From the NCBI GenBank assembly GCA_003344405.1, contig NOWV01000015.1:248001-312000 (forward strand): 64,000 nucleotides of DNA, given 5' to 3'. Origin of the DNA: Trichoplax sp. H2. Taxonomy: Eukaryota > Placozoa > Uniplacotomia > Trichoplacea. Position numbers and translations under genes: made by a program. The number at the start of each line of letters is the position of its first letter. Position 1 is the first letter of the stretch. This document shows, piece after piece, positions 1 to 12,021 of the stretch. The notes beneath the pieces are model-generated. The model saw nothing but the letters and a program-made list of their open reading frames with translations. It was not told the origin of the DNA and ran no database searches.

Positions 1-3000
1 GACAAGGAAAAAAATAAAATAAAATATTCTCAAAATTAGATGCTGATAATTACTCTCATACAATATTTATAGTTCTAATAAGGAAAGATGCTTAAGCGAA
101 TGCGATTTAAAAATGAAACGACAAAAAATCAAGATATTATCCAACAATGACAGCTTTCTGCTTTTCAAGTTTTATCTATGCTTGCGCAGAAATAGAAAAT
201 ATTCCTTAAATCAAGTCTTATCAGGAAAATATGACAGAAGCATGACATTAAAGTATCTGGATAACTGTAATATCTATATAGCCGATAGCTACTTCTCTAC
301 TTTTTGAAATAGAAAGTAATAGTTAGCAAATAAGATATTTCGTTTCTAATTAATTCTGGCTGGGTTTATCTAGGCAGTTACAGCATGCCATTAGGATTAT
401 TTAATGATTGCCAAATTAATAAAGTAGATAATTCGTTATTTTAATGAAATAGCAGTAAATAGTCAGGAAATGAACTGTTAGTTTTCTAACATAGATCATG
501 GCTGGCATCTATCCACGGAGAGCCGCAGCATAAAATTAAGAAGCCTAAATGGCTATAATCGTGATATACTTGATAGATAGTTCTTTCTTTTATAAAATAG
601 TAATAGGGAACTAACGAATTAATTATTAATTTCCTACTAGATTTTATCTATGATAGATCGCAGCAGCTAGCAAGTCTGTTAGTGCTGCTTCGACAAATTC
701 CTATGGTAATATCTACTAGAAAGCGACAACAAAGCATTTTCTCTGATTTATTTCCTACTCAATAGAAAAAACTACTTCTGTACTGTATATAATCAGTTCT
801 AGGGATCAATTCATAAATTGTGAACTTTTATGGTAGATTACGAGCACTATAACGAGCTTTACTGATCAATTATAGGCTTATACAGTAATTTAGTTATTAT
901 TACATATCTTTTGAAGAAACAATTCGGTTCTTGCTTTGCCGATAAAGAATCATGAATTCACATACTTGTATATCCGTGTTAATAATTAATTAATCATACT
1001 TATTTATATTACAGCTGTATTTTTAGAGATAAACGTCAAAGAAGTTTTCCGTAATGAAAATTAAAATTTACTCAATATTAGATGATTGATATGCTAAGTT
1101 TATTACAGCTAGAGGGGCTATTATTTGATGAATTATAAAATAGATAAATAGGATGTTATGATGCTGAAGTTATTATAGTATGATAGCAATAAATGGCAAA
1201 GCAAACGATAGATAGATAGGCTCTAGACTGCATAAGTTATTGACTACTTTTATACTCATCTTAGTAAAATTTAATGATTGTTATTATCAGGACAAGATCA
1301 TTCAACTCTGCAATGACTGTCATTTTCTTATTGACATCTAAAATAATTTCATTATTACAAGTTTCTTTAATATTCCTAATCGTATCAAAAATTATCTACA
1401 GTAAAATATAGGTGAAAACATGCAAATTACTACATTTATCGCTGATAATACCCCTTCAATTAAATTACTGGATTTACTATGCAAATTAGTACAAACAAAT
1501 CTGTTGGTATTGTAGACCCAAATGACTAGTTGGCACAACGAAATTTGCGAAACAAGATGTCAACATAAGGCTGATGAATTATTTTTATTAACGTAATTAA
1601 TCTATATTGCAATTTATTCTTAATGAGAGTTATTGTTAAAATGTTAAGTTTTGTTGTGATATTTTAGGTGCTGCTTGTCTCGATCGAGATTATAACATAA
1701 GTGGATTAGCTGAAGTATAGATCCTTTCTCTTCATTAACCCGACAAATCTGGCTCATGGCATTCTCTTTACTAGAATTATCTTATAAGGCTAATTTTATG
1801 GCAAGCACCTTAAGTTCTACTCTGCTATCGTCCTGTAGGCAAGTATTTAATCATTGCGGGAAGTTTCATTTTAACCAGCTGAAACTAGAGCTACAACTGC
1901 TATAATTTGATAGTAGTAATAATCGTTGGTTAAATAATATTCATATTTTTAATATAGATATACATACTTGGAAAAGGTTTATATCACTAAATAAATTAAT
2001 AAATTGATATCATAAGCTATCTGTTACGATTTTATTATCGTTAGTCAATTATATTGGATGACTAAAATATATGTTAAATTATTCGAGCATACTTAACTGA
2101 TTTGAACGTATTAAATCATGAAAATGTTTCATCAAAATGATCTTTATACAGATATGAAATAAACGAGTATTATTGAAATAACTCGCTCTTAAATTAACAT
2201 TGTCGGCCTGCTTACAATTGCAATTTTTTACTAATTTTTTCCCACCGCTACTCGATTAATAATTAATTTATACCTTTATTATTTAGCGACTCTTGCAGAG
2301 GACAGTTTCTATTTCTGTTTAGAACTATTATGTTCATCAAATATCGGATTTACTGCGTCTATTATGCATTGACTGTGGTGAACTTCATATCCGAAGTTCT
2401 CTTTCTTCTCTAAACGCGTGAGATTGCTTTATTGCTAATTGAATTGCTTTCTTAGTTGAAGTTATTTAAAAGATTGAGACAATTACTTTACATCGTAATG
2501 ATTTTCATTATTCTACAGTGTTAGAGAGAAAAGAACAAAACCTTCTAGATTGCATTAATAGCAGGTGCTTAACTTAGCTTCACCGAGTCTATTTATAGGC
2601 TCAAATATATATCATTTTAAAGATTGAGATAATTACTTTATATTCCGACATTATAACATTTAATAGCTTATTACAAATAACTCTAGAATTTTCGACACAC
2701 AGAAAGCCGCAACTCGCTAAAATCGCCGTAGGATAACTTTATGAAAGTCCCTTTGTAATATCTGCATAAAGCGTGAAAGCAATAAAACCATTTTTTATCT
2801 TTTACAGGTTTGAGTGCAAAATAAGAAAAGTTCTTTAATGTCAGCACAACATTGCATTCCTAGCTACGAGTTACAATTTAATTTTAAAAACGGTGATGAA
2901 GACTGAATTCATAATATATACTATTCGCGTGATGGCTTTAGCTAGTTGTAGCAATTTTGTGCTAGAGAGTACTGTGATAGTATGTAGTTGTTACGGAGCT

Positions 3001-3179
3001 TGATACTCCGTGATAAGTGGCTGGTAGTAAAGTTGCTAATGAGAATGACTGTAAAGATTATAATTAATCTAGCAAATAGTGTCGTGCTATTAAAAATATC
3101 ATTCAAGATTGTTAAGTCGTAGACCACAATTCTCAATTGTTAATTGATTATTATTATTTATAACTTTTAATATATTGAC
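1..3179. other. gene-free AT-rich stretch
   Basis: No open frame resembling a known protein was seen on either strand. The longest frames are about 64 codons and look like chance frames in AT-rich DNA. A 22-bp motif (AAAGATTGAGA, one variable base, then AATTACTTTA) occurs at 2468-2489 and 2619-2640 in direct orientation, probably the remnant of a small duplication. Unrecognised spliced exons cannot be excluded by eye. Confidence 0.5.
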
Positions 3180-4069
3180 TGTTATTAATTAATTATGCCG
3201 AAGTCGGCAATATAACTCAAAATGCGATATTACATCGCTGTGGTGAGATAATTAATATTAACCAGCGATACGTAGTAATTAATACTCTGTCTAGTCTACA
3301 GTAAGTCTGTAACGCGTATTATATAATTTAAAGTGATAGATTAGCACAAGGGTATTTGTGTGATATAGGAGATTGTATATAAGCCTGATCATTAATTTTT
3401 AATCTCAGTTCCTCTGAGGCTACGCAAGAGCACACTAGTACTAAGTTGTAGTACTTATTAACAAAATATTTAATAATAAGCTAAACTTATCGTTGGACTC
3501 GTTTTCTATAGTATGGGAATAAGTTAGTTTTCCTTTATTGAGGATCTTCGGAGTTAGTCAGGGAACCTTAAGAAAAGATAGTTTAGTTCAGGAGCACGAA
3601 GCATTGTCACAAAAGCTGTGTTGTGACTCAGTTTGATCTTTACGAATTTACGGAAGCGTGCGGAATTTCTGCTGAGCCAACGACAACAAATAAATTTCCT
3701 TTCTTTTCTATCGGTGGTTGAAATCGACCTTTATTAACTACAACCAACCAACTTACTAACTCATACTCTAACCGACTTGCCAAGATAGTAAAAGCGCCTC
3801 ATTTATATACTCTAACATTGGCATGAATACGCATAACTTCTCTAACATTGCGATAACATTCTTGAGATATCATTTTTCAGTATAACACAATTGACTAATA
3901 AACATACTTGTACCGTACAACATTAATTTATCATTTACCGGTACAGCAATACAAGATAACGGTAGCAACTATGCATAGTTAAGGATATTAATCCTTAAGA
4001 ACAATATTATCTAGCGATGCTAGTCTAGCAGTCGCGACAAGCTGTTCGAAAAAAAGCTGTTTTGTGACA
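3180..4069. mobile_element. LTR-like remnants, boundaries unresolved
   Basis: Two stretches, ending near 3627 and at 4069, close with an AAAGCTGT-TTGTGAC-type terminus like the 3' end of the better defined LTR at 6191-6627. A TATA-like TATATAAG lies near 3376, in a setting similar to that LTR's TATATAAGCCC box. A TGTCACAAAA sequence at 3605 is matched by its inverse TTTTGTGACA at 4060-4069. No flanking 5-bp target duplication was found for any choice of ends, so this is a decayed or nested LTR region rather than a delimited element. Confidence 0.35.
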
Positions 4070-4167
4070 GTACTGTAGAATTGTATGCCTTAATTCCCAT
4101 ATATGACTATCACAACGGCGATTACAGTACAATTTATTCGCTTTAGAACTACTGTAAGTATTATTGA

Positions 4168-4426
4168 GCGTCTCTGATTCTACTTGCTAGAGCAAGACCT
4201 TAGACAAAATATAATAACTAGTATAGGGTAGATATGTGTTAATTAGTGTTAAGCTTTAACAAGTCTTAATCCAATTAACAAGCGTTACAGTGTTATATGC
4301 TATAATATCGAGATTATTCTAGAAATATCTATGTCAGGATAATTCTTACAATTTAAATCACTGTGATATTATAACTTACTTATGGTAGATTATAGATTAT
4401 TCAGATAATGTTCTGTGATAGAACAT
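4168..4426. repeat. left flank, first allele copy
   Basis: This stretch is repeated almost exactly at 4869-5126 (a few substitutions, such as TTATATGC versus TTTTACGC). Here it runs into a solo LTR at 4427. In the second copy it runs directly into the right flank. The pattern is that of one locus represented twice, once per haplotype, rather than of a genomic repeat. Confidence 0.7.
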
Positions 4427-4848
4427 TGTGATATATACCAATCACGAAATTCCAAATTTTAGAAAAATAAGGGCTTTATTGAATCTTATACAAAGATTAA
4501 CTACGTACAGCTCTACTCTAGCCGAATACTACTACTAAAGACTTCTAGAACGAACTAACAGAATAATCTAAAGTTGCATGCTTTTATACTTTCCGTAGCA
4601 TTCGCAGCTACAATCCGCATGGCAACCTTTTACCTTATTTTACACATAGTTAAATTATTCTTAGTAACACTATTCTACTGCGGACCATCATTAATCCAAT
4701 ATGGATACGACTACAGTACTTACGTAGACATTATTCACACCAGCCAAAGTACAATGAATTAACCATATCCTAATATATGATTTACAGTTCTATTTTTACC
4801 TACAGCCATATTAGTAACTCAACAGCTTACTGTATATAGTCATCTGTA
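4427..4848 (+). mobile_element. solo LTR family 1, left part before gap
   Basis: The element starts TGTGATATATACC directly after the target sequence AACAT (4422-4426) and is cut by the N-gap. Bases 4513-4848 appear identical to 5551-5886, so the two pieces together give one element of about 552 bp ending ...AAGTTACATTACA at 6016, followed by a second AACAT (6017-6021). TG...CA ends and a 5-bp target duplication are typical of LTR retrotransposons. No gag or pol frame is present, so it is best read as a solo LTR. A non-autonomous DNA element is less likely because the terminal inverted match is only a few bases. Confidence 0.75.
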
Positions 4849-4868
4849 NNNNNNNNNNNNNNNNNNNN
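4849..4868. other. assembly gap, 20 N
   Basis: Exactly 20 Ns. The sequence to the left is inside the family-1 LTR and the sequence to the right restarts the left flank of the same locus, so the gap probably joins two haplotypes rather than spanning missing sequence. Confidence 0.95.
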
Positions 4869-5530
4869 CGTCTCTGATTCTACTTGCTAGAGCAAGACCT
4901 TAGACAAAATATAATAACTAGTATAGGGTAGATATGTGTTAATTAGTATTAAGCTTTAACAAGTCTTAATCCAATTAACAAGCGTTACAGTGTTTTACGC
5001 TATAATATCGAGATTATTCTAGAAATATCTATGTCAGGATAATTCTTACAATTTAAATCACTGTGATATTATAACTTACTTATGGTAGATTATAGATTAT
5101 TTAGATAATGTTCTGTGATAGAACATATAATAGTCTGACTATTTTGCAGTGATCATTAGATATCTATGTTCGTAAATACTGTTGTCTTTATTAGCTAGCA
5201 GTAGATAAAATTAGCTTTTAATTTATTAGAAGGTTTCAACGATAATATTACTAACTAGGATGTCTAACTATTGTAAAAGAGTATAAAAATGCGGCTGTCA
5301 TGGTACGAACTACCGTGAAGAAATAGCTGTCTAAATTTGGTTCATATAATATAGTGATAATATATTACCAACTAGTTCCTTACAATACGAATTACTCTAA
5401 TTATAAATGTGTTACAGTAAATTTAATGCTGTGCTGTAATGTGCACTGAAATGATTCTGTGAATGGACATATTGTAGTCCGACTGTGAAAAATTACTTAG
5501 TAGATGTTCTCACCTAAATATTTTTATAAG
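4869..5530. other. empty-site allele of the LTR-1 locus
   Basis: The left flank (matching 4168-4426) is joined through a single AACAT (5122-5126) straight to the right flank (matching 6022-6430), with no LTR between. This is the pre-insertion configuration of the locus. From 5296 onward it enters the family-2 LTR, which is therefore shared by both alleles. The copy ends at the second gap. Confidence 0.75.
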
Positions 5531-5550
5531 NNNNNNNNNNNNNNNNNNNN
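5531..5550. other. assembly gap, 20 N
   Basis: Second run of exactly 20 Ns. It separates the empty-site allele from the right-hand part of the LTR-occupied allele. Confidence 0.95.
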
Positions 5551-6016
5551 CTACTCTAGCCGAATACTACTACTAAAGACTTCTAGAACGAACTAACAGA
5601 ATAATCTAAAGTTGCATGCTTTTATACTTTCCGTAGCATTCGCAGCTACAATCCGCATGGCAACCTTTTACCTTATTTTACACATAGTTAAATTATTCTT
5701 AGTAACACTATTCTACTGCGGACCATCATTAATCCAATATGGATACGACTACAGTACTTACGTAGACATTATTCACACCAGCCAAAGTACAATGAATTAA
5801 CCATATCCTAATATATGATTTACAGTTCTATTTTTACCTACAGCCATATTAGTAACTCAACAGCTTACTGTATATAGTCATCTGTAATCTAGCATAGAGT
5901 CTCTACCACTACAGTCTATAGTTACAGCTACCAAATATCTCTTAGGATAAATATTTACCGTACATTATACTACACATGGCTAACAGTCTACAATCACAAT
6001 ACTAAGTTACATTACA
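5551..6016 (+). mobile_element. solo LTR family 1, right part after gap
   Basis: It overlaps the left part (4513-4848) without visible difference over 336 bp and supplies the remaining 130 bp to the terminus TTACATTACA. The target repeat AACAT follows at 6017-6021. A 62-codon frame (5612-5800) is also seen in the other copies, but it has no recognisable product. Confidence 0.75.
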
Positions 6017-6185
6017 AACATATAATAGTCTGACTATTTTGCAGTGATCATTAGATATCTATGTTCGTAAATACTGTTGTCTTCATTAGCTAGCAGTAGA
6101 TAAAATTAGCTTTTAATTTATTAGAAAGTTTCAACGATAATATTAATAACTAGGATGTCTAACTATTGTAAAAGAGTATAAAAAT

Positions 6186-6632
6186 GCGGCTGTCATGGTA
6201 CGAACTACCGTGAAGAAGCAGCTGTCTAAATTTGGTTAATATAATATAGTGATAATATATTACCAACTAGTTACTTACAATACGAATTACTCTAATTATA
6301 AATGTGTTACAGTAAATTTAATGCTGTGCTGTAATGTGCACGGAAATGATTCTGTGAATGGACATATTTTAGTCCGACTGTGAAAAATTACTTAGTAGAT
6401 GTTCTCACCTAAGTATTTTTATAAGATGACTCGCGAATGTCAGCTGCTGTAGAAGGGTATATAAGCCCGTTAGATAGTTGAATAAAGTAGTTCTCAATTG
6501 TCTAGTTGAGTTTAACGTAGAATCAAAGGCGTCTAAATTCTTGTGAGTAAGGATACTGAATCTGCAGATTTTAAGTGATTTGGAGATTTATTTTACGTTA
6601 TCCTTGCCACGAAGCTGGTTTGTGACAGCGGC
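6186..6632 (+). mobile_element. solo LTR family 2 with perfect target duplication
   Basis: The element body is 6191-6627 (437 bp). It starts TGTCATGGTACG and ends GGTTTGTGACA, and is flanked by an exact GCGGC duplication at 6186-6190 and 6628-6632. A TATA box (TATATAAG, 6458-6465) is followed by AATAAA at 6481-6486, the promoter and poly(A) arrangement expected of an LTR read on the + strand. A second full copy in inverse orientation lies at 19611-20046. No internal retrotransposon genes are nearby, so this is a solo LTR. Confidence 0.85.
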
Positions 6633-9600
6633 ATATCATATAATGAAGGGAGTTCTTTAGATTAGTGCTTAACGTAAAATACGAGGCGTCTACGGCATTG
6701 TGCAGTCTACTAGTATAAGAAAAGTCTTCCTGATAGGGTAGATATTGCTCCCTTATATGTAGTTTAAGGAATCAACTTATTGATCCTGCATTAGATTATC
6801 TTATTGCAGAGTCGTTTGTAACAACAACTTAGATCAACTTAATATCTAAGAGCCTACAATTATAAATGTTACAACCTCTATTTTAATTATTACACTTTTA
6901 CTCGTACCAAAAGACTTTAATCTACGTAGTCCTTAATGAAAATTCATTCACGGTTTTATATTCAGAATTTCATATCAGATAATCATACTAACAAATATTA
7001 TTAAATCTAAATTCCTTAATATCATCTAAACTATAGCATCTTATTTACGGTAACTATGTAACCTCAACCGCGACAATTCGTTTAGAAAGCTGTACGGATG
7101 CTTAGAATTTCGCCTAATACGATATCAAGATGCAAATGAAATTCCAGGCTGGGCTAGTACTGATAGATTTACCTACTATTTACTTAATTTCTATTTAGAG
7201 AATTTTGACAGAGAAATCGCTCAGCTTCATTTTGATTATATTATAGATGATAACATGAGCTGAATTATTCCGTTAGCTGTAATATATCATTATATTTTTT
7301 ATTTCATCTTCATAATTCATAATCCCTTGTGTATAGTGTATATAGTAAGCAGATATTCTAGATGCTGCGATGAAGTTTGAACATGAGAATAAGCACTCTA
7401 AATCATTCAACAAATTTTAATGCAAACCGCTGCTGCGAAAGCGATACATAATATAATACAAATAAACTTGCCTTATAAATCAAAAAATATAGTTATGGGT
7501 CATTCATAGTCCCTTTTCCAATAAAAATTGCAGAGTTTTTTAACGCTATATTCATCATGCGTATGGTGACCTATAAGATTTCTAAAAATATGATTGAAAG
7601 GATATTTGATAATAAGGAGTGTATCAGTATATTTTGAAACCGGTTAATAATTCGGAAAGTTTGTGAAATTTTTAGGAAAACCTCTAACGTCAAATGCCTA
7701 TTAAATTATCTCAATCGCAATTTCAATATATAATAACTTTAATATGGAAATAGATACACTTTAATAATCATTATTTGAATTAGTACTCTAGAGTGCACTA
7801 AATATATCTAATCAAGACCCTTAAACTCGTTTTCAATTATTTAAAATGATAAATAAATTCCTTATGAACTTATTTTCAGTACGTCGGTCATTCTCCTATC
7901 ATCACTTTAACAGGCTGAACTTCATATCGCTACCTGTAACAGGTATTGCTTGCTGTGTTCTGTATACAATTTTATTGCACAATTCAGTAAAGCTTTTCTT
8001 CGCGCAGCAAATAACAACTGTACCAAGGTTTTTAATGCTAGCAACTCAAAAGGTGCATTAATTTCGTTTTGTAAATTAATTATGCCAAAAATCAGCTAAT
8101 TAACATGTAACCAGTGCAAGTTCAATAAAATTTATTTCAAGATCATTTATCTGTCCGTTTGTAAAACAATAAAACTTTAATGTGTGCATTTACGTCATAT
8201 ATGAACAAATATATACCGCCCCATCCGCTTGATTATTATTTGCCTGTATTCTAATAAAAATTTTTAACTAGATATAATTTAGAATTCAATTACGTCTACT
8301 AATGGCTTGTACTTGATTCTAATTCTCATCTACGATAACATATACATCAAATAAATGTGTTGGACTTTTTAAGCCACAGATCAATTTGTTCCTATATCCT
8401 GGTAATGTTATAGAGAATTAAATTTATTGATATCTAAATAATATCAAAACTCTCTAATACATACCTTAACAAATTTTAGAATGATCTTAAAGCCTTGTAC
8501 TATATTGCTTAATGTGTTAAGAATGTAAATCGTGCTTAAAGCATAAGCATTAAAACAGTTTGTTACTAGGAATTGCCGCCAATTAACAATATTACTTGAT
8601 CAGCTTCGAGCTAAGATCATTCAATTTCTAGACTTCATCAGGTCTTAGATATATGTACCTTTTGCATGAATTAGTTCATAAATAGGCGAATGCGATTACT
8701 AAATTTAGTGAGTTAACTTTATTGGAAGATTTACGTTCAGAAGCGACGAAATAATTGGTAAATAAACAATTAAATAACAAGCTCAATTTAAATATATATT
8801 CGGCGGTCTATAAAGTTTAACATCATATTTAAAAATTCTATATACTAAGATTAGATAGCAATCCTTTGTTAAATCGAACGCGTTATCCATATTGTAGATA
8901 ACCATTATTATCAACTAACGATGGTAAAAACATAGTGCTGTACTCCTTTGTGATACTTAATTTATCTATTCTTTACTAATCCAACAGGAAATTAAGACTT
9001 ACACTGAATGTATTGATACTTGAACTTTGAATATCGCCATCACTTCGGGTACTAAAATTAGTTTCAAGTACCGGATTTATTCACCTACGTTACCTTGTAT
9101 TTTTGCACGTAAAAGAATACATTTTACTGTAAAACTTGTACTAATAAAAACTCATATTGATTAACGTTTATGTTATGAGCAAGAATCTTGCAGGAAACCC
9201 TTACAATAGTTTTTACCAGAATATCGTCATCATCGACAGCATTGCCAATAATATCAAAGCATAATGCAAATGATAGATTGATGTGATAAATTACTTAGCC
9301 TAACACAAATTAGAAAAACTATAAACTGGTATGCTTTTGTTTTCATTCTCTCATTCAGACAGTCTAATCTATTGAATTGTGCATAATTTCCTCATTAATG
9401 GATGCATAGGAAGGCATAGAGAACGTCAATAATATACCGGTAATTAAGCTTTCCTATTACTAAAGCATCATGGCCAATTAGGACTTATGAAATTAGAAAG
9501 TCATATGACGTGGACTAGCTTTAAACAGGAACTGCTATTTCATCTATTGTTTTCTATTCAATTTTTGCCTAAATTATAAGAACTTACTTTCAGTCTATTT

Positions 9601-10344
9601 ATCTACTTATAGCTTTATTGAATTTACCTTCGCCTTTACGAACTAACGCCAAAGGTAGTAAAAGTTGATTGCTTTGAAATGGACTTATTCTCATGTCTTA
9701 CATGATTATAAAGGATTTTTAATGTTTTAGGTTTGATACAAATTTTGTAAGTCTTTATTCTGATAAAGTTGGTAAATAATAAGCATTCCATCTATTTTTT
9801 TCAAGAAGTTGAGTGTGTTATAATAACTGCCTTAAAAAATTGCTGCCACAGAAAAACAAATTTCAAAATAATCCTTTGTATCAAACTAGCTGCTATCTTA
9901 AGCATCTTTCTCTAAAACATTTCGTGGAATTGGCAAGCGTCATTAGTGCTACCAAACACAAATTGCCTCGGCGAACTTGGTATCAATAAAGTCTTCTAAA
10001 TACATATATATGTCATGCATCAACAAATGCAGTCTTAAATAAAAATTGCTTAAGCTCTCCTTTCGCTGTAGATTGGAAATTAACTTAGATTGCGTAAATC
10101 ACCTCATTAATAGTGGATTTGCTTTTTCCTCTACTTTATACTGGAAATACGAGGACACGTATACTACAACTAACATTAATATTAAGTATTAGTGACTAAT
10201 ATGTATTGCGATTAATCACTAAGCTTGTCATAAAGCCATTTGAAAACTTACCTGCTTTCATATTTAATCAATCTTTGCACACAGCTCTAAAGACATTAAA
10301 AAACTTGTGGCACAAGTACCCCCATTTGTTAAAGCGAGATCGTT
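6633..10344. other. intergenic, no supported gene
   Basis: About 3.7 kb with no frame that resembles a protein family. A 71-codon frame at 7846-8061 on + has no recognisable features. A TTGTAACA near 6816-6823 could be an LTR end, but no matching start with a target repeat was found. A TGTTAC start-like sequence at 8561 was also not paired. Confidence 0.45.
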
Positions 10345-12021
10345 ATGGGTTACAACATAAGCAGAATTGTTAAATCATCACTAGCGAATGAAAAAGAAGA
10401 TTGCGTTCAATTTTTACTTCGATCTGGATCTCGCTATTGTGAAAGTAAAGAGTTTGATGCAGCTCGATTAGAATATGAGCAAGCTTATCGTGAAATTAGC
10501 ACAATGTGTTGTACGCATGATTATCGACGATTATTACGTTGTGAAGTCCAGTTAGCACTGTCAGATAGCTATCTTAAACAGAAGCAAACTGACGATGCTT
10601 ACAGATATTGCCAACTTGCTGAAATGGACAGAAACTCTGTTAAAGAAACAAGACAAAGTGGTAAAGAATTTAGCGACTATCCGATAACCAAGACAATTGA
10701 ACGCTACTACAAATTAATCACGGAAAATCGAGAAACATTGACTTGGAAACAGAGAATATTAAAGTATTATTACTTAGCCATTGCTGCTACCTACTGTAAA
10801 ATTGGAAGCCAATGTGATGAACGATATAAGTACGATATGGCTTTATCCATTTATAAGCATGCTATACAAATTACCACTAAGGTCTTTGGGGTCTATCATT
10901 CCGCAATTGCTAAATTATATGATAATATTGGTAACATCTATTGCTGCCAAGATCAGTACAGCGATGCACTTTCAAATTATCAAGCATCTTTAAATATTCG
11001 TCTGAAATTATATGGAAATAACCATTTAGACATCACACAGTCTTATGAAAATATTGGAGAAGTTTATTGCAAACAGAATCGCTACGATGATGCTTTATCA
11101 ATGCATAAAATATCGCATATGATTCGACTGGAGACATTAGGAAAAGATGCAATCGATTTAGGCCATTCTAGCTATAATATTGGAAAAATTTATTGCTTAC
11201 AGGAGAAATATGAAAATGCATTAGAAATGTATCAGCAAAGTCTAGAAATTTATCGTATAAAATTAGGCGCTTCTAACGTTGATGTATGCAATACCTATAT
11301 TGGTATTGGAAATGTCTACTTTCATCTAGGCAACTTTGACCAAGCAATGGCCTATTATCAAAAGTCATTAACCATTGAATTAAAAATGTACGGTGAAGAC
11401 AATCTGCATATCGCTAACACTTATAGTTGTATTGGAGGAGTCTATAACAAGCAGAACAAGTATGACGAAGCATACGCAATTTATCAGAAATCCTTGGCTA
11501 TTCGTTTGTCCAAGCTTGGCGACGATAGTTTATCTGTAGCGCATAGTTATCACTGGATCGGAATTATTAAATATTTACAACAACAGTACGATGATGCTAT
11601 GAAATTTTACGAAAAATCGCTACTTATAACATTAGAGAAATTAGGAAGTGATCACTTGGAGGTGGCTGAATTATATGATAGAATAGGCCAACTTTACCAT
11701 TCACGAAGTCAGTATGATCACGCTTTTGCCTATTTTGAAAAATCTCTTTTCATAGTTATGAAAATTTTGGGAGAAGATACTTTCAAGTGTGTTTCTTTAT
11801 ATCGTAAAATGGGTTATTGCTATAACGAACAACGTCAATTTGATGCAGCAGTTGTAATATTTGAAAAAGCAATTCGAATTCTATCCAATCTGGAAGGTAA
11901 TTATTATCAAGATATTGCCGATTTATATAAAATGATTGAAAATATTTATTGGAAACAGGGAAAAGATGAATTCGCAATATTAGCTCATCAGAAATGTCAA
12001 GAAATAATAGCCTCAGAGTAG
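10345..12021 (+). CDS. TPR repeat protein, 558 aa
   Basis: Intronless gene for a kinesin-light-chain-like TPR protein. After an N-terminal helical segment (about residues 1-160) come nine consecutive 42-residue units of the form Y-DDAL-MYxKSLxIRLKxLGxxNLxVAxSYxxIGxVYxxQxK, plus a partial tenth unit at the end. Each unit is a helix-turn-helix pair, and such arrays form superhelical protein-binding scaffolds. No enzymatic, membrane or signal sequence is visible. The start is supported by an in-frame TAA at 10330-10332. It begins MGYNIS, which fits the MGxxxS N-myristoylation pattern, so membrane attachment is possible (inference). AATAAA at 12204-12209 is a candidate poly(A) signal. It is the only intact cluster member on the + strand. 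The partner and process are unknown. Confidence 0.85.
   Translation: MGYNISRIVKSSLANEKEDCVQFLLRSGSRYCESKEFDAARLEYEQAYREISTMCCTHDYRRLLRCEVQLALSDSYLKQKQTDDAYRYCQLAEMDRNSVKETRQSGKEFSDYPITKTIERYYKLITENRETLTWKQRILKYYYLAIAATYCKIGSQCDERYKYDMALSIYKHAIQITTKVFGVYHSAIAKLYDNIGNIYCCQDQYSDALSNYQASLNIRLKLYGNNHLDITQSYENIGEVYCKQNRYDDALSMHKISHMIRLETLGKDAIDLGHSSYNIGKIYCLQEKYENALEMYQQSLEIYRIKLGASNVDVCNTYIGIGNVYFHLGNFDQAMAYYQKSLTIELKMYGEDNLHIANTYSCIGGVYNKQNKYDEAYAIYQKSLAIRLSKLGDDSLSVAHSYHWIGIIKYLQQQYDDAMKFYEKSLLITLEKLGSDHLEVAELYDRIGQLYHSRSQYDHAFAYFEKSLFIVMKILGEDTFKCVSLYRKMGYCYNEQRQFDAAVVIFEKAIRILSNLEGNYYQDIADLYKMIENIYWKQGKDEFAILAHQKCQEIIASE

Noticed and set aside
4427-6016. Two separate tandem LTR insertions
   Set aside because: The overlapping 336 bp shows no visible difference, each piece ends at an N-gap, and an empty-site junction lies between. 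One heterozygous insertion is the simpler explanation.
4153-6823. A larger LTR (TGTAAG...TTTGTAACA) hosting the other insertions
   Set aside because: The flanks ACTAC and ACAAC match at only 4 of 5 bases and the terminal inverted similarity is almost nil.
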